Shown: positions 16,906 to 24,452 of the stretch, piece after piece
How positions within the stretch are numbered: the stretch's first letter is position 1
Layout of the letters: each line of letters opens with the position of its first letter
From: JAOUEA01 sp963734685
GTDB lineage: Bacteria; Actinomycetota; UBA4738; HRBIN12
Direction of reading: 5' to 3'
Assembly: GCA_963734685.1 (NCBI GenBank)
Contig: CAVTIC010000002.1
Span: 259,944 to 323,943 of the forward strand
Length of the DNA: 64,000 nt
Notes under the pieces: generated by a model
Database searches by the model: none
What the model saw: the letters and a program-made list of their open reading frames with translations, nothing else
Told to the model about the DNA's origin: nothing
Program-made: the position numbers and the translations under genes

Positions 16906-19720
16906 ACCCCGTCGATCCGGTGCGGGACGTGTACTTCACACCGTCGGTCGAGGGTGTCGAGACGCGGAGGCTGTACACGCCGTCACCGCGGACGAGGCTC
17001 GAGAGATCGACCTCGTACCACGTGTTGGTCGCGACCGGGCCGAGGGAGGCGACGGGCGGGCCGACGGCCGGCGGGGCGCTGTTCCAGGTCACGCCGGTCT
17101 CGGTCCAGCCGGTATCCGAGGTCGCCGAGAACACGCCCCCCGCGTTCGACGCACCCACGTTGAAGAGCCGAAGCTTCGCTGTCGCCACGGTGCGCGAGCC
17201 GATGCCCGTCACCGAGAACTTCATCAACCCGTCTTCGCTCGGGGAGGAATCGATCGAGAGCGACGAGCTCGTGCCGTAGTTGGTCGTGGGGGCGCCCGCT
17301 CGGATCGTGGCGTCGGCCGTCAGGGCGAACGTGAGCTCGCTTCCCGGTGCCGTGGTCGCGACCGCGACGTTCGACGCCGCCGAGACGTTGCCTGCGGCAT
17401 CGGATGCCCGGACCACGTACGAGTACGTCGACCCGGGCGTCAACGACCGGTCGAGGTAGGTCGTGTCGCTCGTCGTGCCGACCGCCACGCCGCCGCGGAT
17501 GACCGTGTAGTGGTCGACGCCCACATCATCGGTGCTCGCCGTCCATGAGAGGCCGACCTGGTCGCCCCCGATCGGCGTGGCGACGAGGCTCGAGGGAGCC
17601 GACGGCGGCGTCACGTCGCCGCTCGGTGCCGCGCCGGCGCTGATCGAGAAGGCATCCGTGAAGCTCCCGACGCTCGGCACGAAGTTCGCGTCGATCCGAT
17701 CGGGGGTCACCGTGTAGGTCATGATGCCGTTCGCCGTGCCGGCCGTGCTCACGAAGTACCGGAAGCTCAGGATCGTCCGGCTTGATCGAAGAGCCGGAGC
17801 GCCCGAACGTCCCGACCACCTGGATGACCGATCCGGCCCCCTTCTCCATGACTCCCGCGCCGCTGTCGGCCACGCAGTCCTGATCGAATCCCCCGATCAC
17901 GAACGACGGGCAGGTTCCGGGCACGAGGGCGAGCTGCTTGCTCCGTTGGTAGTTGTGGTGGTGACCTCCCAGGATCAGATCGACCTTCTTCTGGAGCAGG
18001 AGGTTGAAGAGTGGCTGGCCGATCGGGCAACCGGAGTTCGATGCAGAGATGCACGGGTAGTGCATCCCGACGACCACCCAACGGATGCCCTCCGCGCGAG
18101 CCGCATCGATCGAGTCGGACAGCCACCGGTAGTTCGCGTCGTTGAGCTTGTAGCCGTAGGTGACGCCCTCGATCGTGAGGTCGGGCGAGATCATGAAGAC
18201 CCGCATGAGGGGAGCGCTCGCCGGATAGTCGAAGTAGTACTCGGCGCCGTAGTCCTGCGCCGCACCCAAGGTCGACCCCAGCCGGTCCGGCAGGCACGCG
18301 GCATGGTTCAGGATGTAGCCGTCGGCGCCGTTCTGGTCCTCGTGGTTCCCGGCGACGATCTCGAACGGGTAGGTGGGCCCGAGGTTGGGCAACCCCGCCT
18401 TCACCCAGTCGCACCACGCGGCGTCGGTGGGCGTCTCGTCGTAGTCCAGATCACCCAGCGCCAGGAAGAAGTCGGTCCCGGAGGCGTTCAGGGTGGCGAG
18501 GCTCGCGGTCGCCCTCGACGTCGTTCCGAAGTCTCCCGCGGCGGCGAAGGTGAACGACCCGGACGACGGGGGAGCGGGAGGGGTCGTCACGTCGGCCGGA
18601 TCCGAGGGATCCGATCGGTTCCCGGTCGGGTCGACCGCGACGATCGAGTAGCGGTAGCTGGTGTCCGCGCTCACCGAGTCGTCGCGGAACGTGGTCGCGC
18701 CGCTGGTCCCGATCTCCGCGCCGTCGCGAGAGATCGAGTAGCTCGCCACGCCCACGTCGTCCTGGCTGGCGGTCCAACTGAGATCGACACGGCTAGGCCC
18801 GCTCGCGGTGGCCACGACACCGGTGGGAGCCGTCGGGGGGACTCGTGTCCGGAACGTTGTCGACGAGGACGGTGACCGGCTCGGAGGACCCGCTGTTCCC
18901 GACCGCATCACGCGCGACCGCCGTGAGCTCATGAGCACCGTTGGCGACGGACGAGGAGTTCCACGGGATCAGGTAGGGCGCCGCGGTATCGGTCGCGTAC
19001 GTCGCGCCATCGACCTGGAGCTCGACCGAGACGACCCCCACGTCGTCCGCGGCGTCCACGCCGACGTCGATCGATCCGGCGACCGTCGTCCCGGACTGAG
19101 GCGACGAGATCGACGCGGTCGGCGCGGCGACATCCGCAGAGGGAGCGACCGCGACCACGAGCTCCGGCCGGAACCCCACCGCGCCTTCCTTCGATCGGAA
19201 CTTGGCCTTGTTGCTCGACGTGGAGGCGATGCGAAGGCTGAACTGCCCGTCTCCCGTCACGAGCGTGGAGAGATCCACCTCGTACCAGGTCGACGCCGAG
19301 ACTGCGCCCAACGTGGCGAGCGGCGTCGGGTCAGCGGGGGGCGCGCTGTTCCAGGTCATGGCTACTCTCGCTCCACGTGGTGTTGGCAACCCGAGAGAAC
19401 ACGCCGCCGACGGGGGAGCCATCCGTCACGTAGAGGCGCAGCTTCGAGCTCTCGACGGTGTCCGCTCCCACCCCGGACACGCTGAACCGGAGGAACGAGT
19501 ACTGGATCGGAGACCCTTCGATCGTGAGTTCGGTCGCCGAGCCGGCCGTCGCCGTGGGCTGGTCGGCACGCACCGACGTGTCTGCGGTCGGCCCGAAGGT
19601 GAGGGTTCGGGTCGCTGCGGGAGCCGAAGGGGCCGTCAGGACCCCCATGACCATCGCCGCGAGTGCGACGGTCAGCAGTACCGCCGATCGGACCTTCGCC
19701 CTCCGCCCAGCGAGCAGCAC
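16871..19720 (-). pseudogene. Secreted multidomain metallophosphoesterase, frameshifted three times
   Basis: One gene read in four frame segments. Start GTG 19720; signal peptide (VRSAVLLTVALAAMVMG). Then come a DNRLRE/CBM96-like beta domain, a bacterial Ig-like domain, an FN3 domain, a calcineurin-like phosphoesterase (AAAGDFG, LGDLDYDE, AGNHEDQ, GMHYP, GGHHHNYQ), another FN3 and a second DNRLRE domain ending in QLVVTLLP. Frame breaks are near 19360, at the six-G run 18835-18840 (five would restore the frame), and near 17760. The metal ligands are intact, so the breaks may be sequence errors, though the neighbouring genes are clean. Confidence 0.8.
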
Positions 19721-19745
19721 GCCTTCCCCATCCGTCGTCGTCTCT

Positions 19746-19853
19746 GCACCCTAATGAGGACCCCTCGGCCTCTGCCCCATGCATCGCGCGTAGCACTCCT
19801 ACGCTCGTTGAAGGCGTTGCGGCCCACCGAGCCTGACTCGCGTAGGTCATCTA
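19746..19853. promoter_or_regulatory. Divergent control region with two CGTAG-N5-CTACG operators (E1, E2)
   Basis: E1 is GCGTAG-CACTC-CTACGC at 19786-19802 (centre 19794). E2 is CGTAG-GTCAT-CTACG at 19839-19853 (centre 19846), 52 bp away. On the minus strand TAGGGT (19751-19746) begins 43 nt from the E1 centre, close to the 42-nt rule, and would start a transcript about 20 nt before the phosphoesterase gene. No TAnnnT is found 42 nt past E2 on the plus strand. The region separates the phosphoesterase and phosphoglycosyl transferase genes. Confidence 0.62.
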
Positions 19854-20011
19854 CGACGATCCACGCATGCCCCTCCGACCCACGGAGGTGACACTCGGCC
19901 CACTTCGTGACCGGGGGTGTTCGGCGTCCTCCGGTGTCGTGTCGGAAGCCGAGGATCGGGGCGCGCGTGGGGACATCGCAGTACGCAAGCGATCGCGCGG
20001 TCGGGCGGGTG

Positions 20012-21346
20012 ATGCCGCATGATGCCCGCCGTACATCCGCCGTAGCTCGGCTCGCAAGGGCGAGCGTGCCTGCGGCCGACGTCGTCGCGCTCACCGTAGC
20101 GATCGTGATCGCGGGGGTCGCCCCGTGGGGTGCCGCCTACGTCGCGATGGTGTTCCTGGGCCTGCATCTCGATCCAGCCCGTGCAGGGAGGATCGCTCCC
20201 CAGCTCTCCACCGACGCCGGGTGGTTGCTCGCCACGGGGGCGGCGCCACTGGTCGTGTTGCTGCCGGTGGCGGCCGGCCTCGGCGCAGACGTGAACTGGG
20301 CGCTCCTGGGTCCGGTGACAGTCGCGTCCGTGCTCCTCGGGCGCGGGGTGGCGTACGCGATCTCGCGGAGGGCTCGAGTCGTCGGCACCATCTCGGAGCC
20401 GACGCTGATCGTGGGCGCCGGCGAGGTCGCCGAGCAGCTCGTCGAGATCATGTCGCAGCATCCCGAGTACGGCCTGCATCCGGTCGGCTCGGTCGACGCC
20501 ACCGGCCGGAGAGTGGGGACCCTGCCGATGCTCGGCCATCCTCGGGACCTCGCGACGCTCGTCGGAAGCTACGGGGTGCGCCGCGTCGTGATCGCCTTCG
20601 GCGTCTCCGAGCGGGAGTTGGTCGAGACGCTGAGGTCGGCCGAGCGAACATCCGTCGAGTTCCACGTCGTTCCTCGCCTCTGGGAGTCCAGCGGCATCGT
20701 GCCGGAGGCCGGCAACGTCGACGACGTGTGGGGGATCCCGGTCGTCCAGCTCCGCCGGCCGTTGACGCGCGCACGGAACCGGCTCGTGAAGCGGTGTCTC
20801 GACGTCGCCGTCGCGTCGCTGTTGCTCGTGCTCACCGCGCCGCTCCTGCTGGCGATCGGGCTCGCGGTGCGTCTCTCCGGTCCCGGGCCGATCCTGTTCC
20901 GCCAGAAGCGTGTGGGACTCGATGGGACCCTCTTCGAGATCATGAAGTTCCGGTCGATGCACGAGAGCGACGACTCCGATACGCGGTGGTCGGTCGCCGG
21001 TGACGATGGGGTCACCCGCGTCGGTCGGCTGCTCCGTGCGACGAGCTTGGACGAGCTCCCGCAGCTCCTGAACGTCCTGAAGGGCGAGATGTCGATCGTC
21101 GGTCCCCGCCCGGAGCGACCGCACTTCGCGGATTCGTTCAGTGCGACGATCCCCAGGTACGCGGACCGCCATCGGGTGCAGGCAGGCATGACCGGTCTGC
21201 CCCAGGTGCGCGGTCTGCGCGGCGACACCTCGATCGAGGATCGCGCTCGCGTGGACAACGCGTACATCGAAGGGTGGAGCCTCTGGGGCGACTGCGCGAT
21301 CATCGTGCGCACCGCCAAGTGCGTCCTGACGGGACAAGGTGCGTGA
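20012..21346 (+). CDS. Polyprenyl glycosylphosphotransferase (initiating sugar-phosphate transferase, WbaP/CpsE type)
   Basis: 444 residues from ATG 20012. There are about four N-terminal membrane helices, a CoA-binding-like Rossmann region (LIVGAGEVAEQLVE) and another helix (~260-285). The catalytic bacterial sugar transferase domain has GPGPILFRQKRVGLDG, FEIMKFRSM, ATSLDELPQLLNVLKGEMSIVGPRPE and the closing GMTGLPQVRG. It loads the first sugar phosphate onto undecaprenyl phosphate at the inner membrane face and so starts the repeat unit. The frame also opens at GTG 19907 behind a GGAGGTGA 15 nt away, so the start is not settled. Coupled to the sulfotransferase by GTGA. Confidence 0.88.
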   Translation: MPHDARRTSAVARLARASVPAADVVALTVAIVIAGVAPWGAAYVAMVFLGLHLDPARAGRIAPQLSTDAGWLLATGAAPLVVLLPVAAGLGADVNWALLGPVTVASVLLGRGVAYAISRRARVVGTISEPTLIVGAGEVAEQLVEIMSQHPEYGLHPVGSVDATGRRVGTLPMLGHPRDLATLVGSYGVRRVVIAFGVSERELVETLRSAERTSVEFHVVPRLWESSGIVPEAGNVDDVWGIPVVQLRRPLTRARNRLVKRCLDVAVASLLLVLTAPLLLAIGLAVRLSGPGPILFRQKRVGLDGTLFEIMKFRSMHESDDSDTRWSVAGDDGVTRVGRLLRATSLDELPQLLNVLKGEMSIVGPRPERPHFADSFSATIPRYADRHRVQAGMTGLPQVRGLRGDTSIEDRARVDNAYIEGWSLWGDCAIIVRTAKCVLTGQGA

Positions 21347-22251
21347 GCGCCCAACCGTCTCGATCCGGCGTCGTGGAGGATCGTGGGGGCGCCCTGCCCG
21401 ATTTCCTGATCATCGGCGCGATGAAGTGCGGCACGACGAGCCTGTACCACTACCTGCGCGACCATCCCCAGATCTTCATGCCGGCGATCAAGGCGCCCGA
21501 GTTCTTCGCTGAGGAGTCGAACTGGGGCCGAGGGATCGGCTGGTACCGACGGCAGTTCGAAGGGGCGGGGCCCGGCGTGGTGGCGATCGGCGAAGCGTCG
21601 AACGTGTACACGAAGTTCCCGCGCTACCGGGGCGTGCCTGCTCGGATCGCCGATCACATCCCCCGCGCCCGTCTCGTCTACGTCGTCCGCGATCCGATCG
21701 ACCGGATCCGCTCGCACTACCAGACGAGGGTCACCGAGGGAACGGAGCGATCGCCGATCGGGGTCGCGGTTCGCGAGAACCCGATCTACCTGGACTACAG
21801 CCGGTACGCGATGCAACTGGACCAGTACCTCGACCATTTCCCTCGAGAGCAGCTGCTGGTGATCACGGCGGAGGATCTGCGTGGCGACCGCCAGGCGACC
21901 GTCCAGAAGGTGTACGGCTTCCTGGGGGTCGGCTCCGATCACGTTCCGATGGACATGGATCGGGTCTTCTACGAGACGAGGCATCGCGCCCCGAGGTCCC
22001 CGGTGCCGTTGTGGCTGCGCAAGGGTCTGAAACGGCATCTGCCGGCGGCCAAGCGAGCGAAGGAGCTCGAGAACAACGTGGTTCGCGCGCTCCGAGGACT
22101 CCGGAGGAAGCCCGAGGGTGCGTCGGAGCTGCCGCCCCACTTGGTCATCCCGGACGACGTCCGCGCCGACCTCGCCGACGACCTGAGGGACGACGTGCGG
22201 AGGCTCCGCGCCTATCTCGGACCGAGCTTCGACGGCTGGGGGATCGTGTGA
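21343..22251 (+). CDS. PAPS-dependent sulfotransferase
   Basis: 302 residues of the sulfotransferase family. The 5'-phosphosulfate loop is GAMKCGTTSLY near residues 28-38. The 3'-phosphate site is YVVRDPIDRIRSHY near 112-125. A PEFF segment near the acceptor site is also typical. It transfers sulfate from PAPS, probably to a sugar of the locus glycan. GTG 21343 overlaps the sugar transferase stop. The APS kinase gene cysC at 34.2 kb could supply PAPS. A sulfated surface polysaccharide is an inference from this set. Confidence 0.88.
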   Translation: MSAQPSRSGVVEDRGGALPDFLIIGAMKCGTTSLYHYLRDHPQIFMPAIKAPEFFAEESNWGRGIGWYRRQFEGAGPGVVAIGEASNVYTKFPRYRGVPARIADHIPRARLVYVVRDPIDRIRSHYQTRVTEGTERSPIGVAVRENPIYLDYSRYAMQLDQYLDHFPREQLLVITAEDLRGDRQATVQKVYGFLGVGSDHVPMDMDRVFYETRHRAPRSPVPLWLRKGLKRHLPAAKRAKELENNVVRALRGLRRKPEGASELPPHLVIPDDVRADLADDLRDDVRRLRAYLGPSFDGWGIV

Positions 22252-22561
22252 ACCGAGGGGATCGACGGGAACCCTTTGTGGGCTCGGGGTCCCTCGCGGC
22301 GGGAGCCAGGACGGTCATGGAGTAGGGGATGCGTAGGCCGACGAGTCCCCGCGCTCGGATCTCCTACGTCAACGGCGCGGTCTCCCCGACGCGCATCGCT
22401 GATACAGATGCGGGGTTGGCTTCGATGACCTGAGGGATCCGGGAGTGGAAGACACGTGAGAGTCGCGCGCCAAGGAGTCCACTCGCGTTCGGCCTCAGCG
22501 TCGCGGCATCCCCCCGGGGGATGAGCTGCCGCATGAGGAACCGGTCAGGGGAGGATCAGAT
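22252..22561 (+). other. Intergenic leader upstream of the PKD/DNRLRE secreted protein
   Basis: 310 bp without a gene. CGTAG (22332-22336) and CTACG (22364-22368) face each other but are 27 nt apart, so this is not a match to the operator. A GCATC...GATGC hairpin lies near 22387-22405. A perfect 8-bp stem CATCCCCC/GGGGGATG is at 22507-22523. GGGGAGGATC before ATG 22562 is the ribosome binding site. Confidence 0.45.
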
Positions 22562-24406
22562 ATGCGGCGCCGAACTCGAGGACTGATCGCACGATCACTG
22601 ATCGTGGCTCTTGCCGTGGCGATGGTCGGGACGGGCACCGCGCATGCGCTGATAAGCACGACGCAGCCGCAGCTCACCCTCAACCACCTGATCCGAACCT
22701 CGCCGTTCCAGGGATCCTCGACCACGGTGCGCGACAACGAAGGCAGCGCGTACGTCGCGAGTGACGACGCGCTGTGGATGGCGTCCGACAACGACGACGC
22801 GCTGTTCGAGGTCGATCGGACGAGCGGGGCGCTGCGCAGGAAGCTCGCGCAGGCGGACTTCATCAACGCGCCTCGCTACGGCGTGGGCGGCAGCGCCGGT
22901 CAGGCGCGTACCGAAGACCTCGAGGCGCTCGCCTACGACGCCAACGCCGACGTTCTGTACGCCTTCTCCGGGAGTACGAGCGCGACCCCAACCTCGTTCC
23001 GCCTGACACGGGACGGCAACCACCGATTCCAGGTCGAGTCCTGGCAGCCGATGCCGTCGGAGTGGACCGGTGCGGGGTGGCGCCAGGCCGATGGCCTCAC
23101 CTACGTCGCGAACGGCTCGACCATCCGCACCTACGACTTCGCCACGAACACCCTCGGGCCCTCGTTCTCGATCTCGGGACTCTCCAAGATCTTCGGCGTC
23201 GACTTCGACGACGCGACCGGTGACCTGCTGGCCGTCAACGGCAGTGAACGCCTCTACCGGGCGTCGATGACCACCAGGACGCTCCTGCCCGGGTGGAACG
23301 GCATCAGCCTCACCGGTCTCGGCTTCCTCGACACCCGTGCGGTCGAGGTCATCGGTGAACAGTTGCTCGTCACCGACGGCGCCGACTCCAGCGCGCGGCC
23401 ATCATCGGATCCCATGTCCCACGCCGTCTTCGTGCTCGATGTCAGCGGACCCGGCGGGCCGGCCCCGACGGCCAGCTTCACCGCGACGCCGACCACCGGC
23501 ACGGCACCACTCGCCGTGAACTTCACGGACACGAGCAGCGGCTCGCCGACGAGCTGGACCTGGACCTTCGGAGACGGTGGCACGTCGACCTTGCGCTCGC
23601 CCTCGCACACATACACCGCCACCGGGACCTTCACCGCAACCCTGACTGCCACCAACTCGCAGGGATCCACGTCGGCCTCGCGGACGATCATCGTCAACCA
23701 GCCGTCGGCCCCGACCGCCAGCTTCACCGCGACGCCGACCACCGGCACGGCACCACTCGCCGTGAACTTCACGGACACGAGCAGCGGCTCGCCGACGAGC
23801 TGGAACTGGACCTTCGGAGACGGTGGCACGTCGACTTTGCGCTCGCCCTCGCACACGTACACCGCCACCGGGACCTTCACCGCAACCCTGACCGCCACCA
23901 ACGGGCTCGGGTCCACGTCGGCCTCGCAGACGATCACCGTCAGCACGACGGCCGTCATATCCCCATCCCACGACACCCAGATCAACCAGGCGGGCACATC
24001 CGTGCCGGGGTCTGCGCCGAGCTTCAGCGCGGACGGCTCACCGGTGAGCGACGGCCTGCTCAAGTTCAACGTCAACGTCGTCGGCCAGATCACGGGCGCC
24101 AAGCTCCGCCTGTACTGCGTGGACTCCTCCTCGGCGGGCGGCACCTTCTACGCCGCCGCCGAGACCAGCCCCCCGTGGAGCGAGGGCACGGTGACGTGGG
24201 CGACCGCCCCGGTTGCCGGCGCGAGCTACGGCTCCCTGGGTGCGGTCAAGACCGGGTTCTGGTACGAGGTCGACCTCAAGACCCTCGTGACGGCGAACGG
24301 GACCTACAGCCTGCGGATCAAGAACACCTCGGGCAACGGCGCCGACTACGCGACGAAGGAGGGGGCGGCTGGAACCGCTCCCCAGCTCGTGGTGACGACC
24401 GCCTGA
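22562..24406 (+). CDS. Secreted PKD-repeat protein with C-terminal DNRLRE domain
   Basis: 614 residues. The signal peptide is at 1-29 (SLIVALAVAMVGTGTAHA). An N-terminal region (~35-295) has beta-propeller-like strands (ALWMASDNDDALFEVD, VLYAFSG, LLAVNGSERLY). Two nearly identical 82-residue PKD domains (~301-464) carry NFTDTSSGSP and WTFGDGGTS. The C-terminal DNRLRE/CBM96-like domain (~470-614) ends in QLVVTTA. Nothing catalytic is seen; a surface adhesion or glycan-binding role is an inference. The C-terminal domain matches both ends of the phosphoesterase at 16.9-19.7 kb. Confidence 0.82.
   Translation: MRRRTRGLIARSLIVALAVAMVGTGTAHALISTTQPQLTLNHLIRTSPFQGSSTTVRDNEGSAYVASDDALWMASDNDDALFEVDRTSGALRRKLAQADFINAPRYGVGGSAGQARTEDLEALAYDANADVLYAFSGSTSATPTSFRLTRDGNHRFQVESWQPMPSEWTGAGWRQADGLTYVANGSTIRTYDFATNTLGPSFSISGLSKIFGVDFDDATGDLLAVNGSERLYRASMTTRTLLPGWNGISLTGLGFLDTRAVEVIGEQLLVTDGADSSARPSSDPMSHAVFVLDVSGPGGPAPTASFTATPTTGTAPLAVNFTDTSSGSPTSWTWTFGDGGTSTLRSPSHTYTATGTFTATLTATNSQGSTSASRTIIVNQPSAPTASFTATPTTGTAPLAVNFTDTSSGSPTSWNWTFGDGGTSTLRSPSHTYTATGTFTATLTATNGLGSTSASQTITVSTTAVISPSHDTQINQAGTSVPGSAPSFSADGSPVSDGLLKFNVNVVGQITGAKLRLYCVDSSSAGGTFYAAAETSPPWSEGTVTWATAPVAGASYGSLGAVKTGFWYEVDLKTLVTANGTYSLRIKNTSGNGADYATKEGAAGTAPQLVVTTA
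23462..23953 (+). repeat. Two tandem 246-bp in-frame repeats encoding PKD domains
   Basis: Units 23462-23707 and 23708-23953, each 82 codons, differ at only about ten residues (for example WTW/WNW and NSQGS/NGLGS). Long stretches of DNA are identical, so the duplication is recent or kept uniform by gene conversion. Copy number could vary between strains or collapse in assembly. Confidence 0.88.
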
Positions 24407-24452
24407 TCAGGCTCCGCTTGGTTCCGCCTCGCGTGGAGACCCTCGGTTGCGG

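Noticed and set aside
15941..17548. 535-codon plus-strand frame overlapping the glycosyltransferase and phosphoesterase
   Set aside because: It is the wrong frame of both; Ser/Arg-rich with no motif.
22332..22368. CGTAG...CTACG pair upstream of the PKD protein as a sixth operator
   Set aside because: The half-sites are 27 nt apart, far from the 5-nt rule, so it is not counted.
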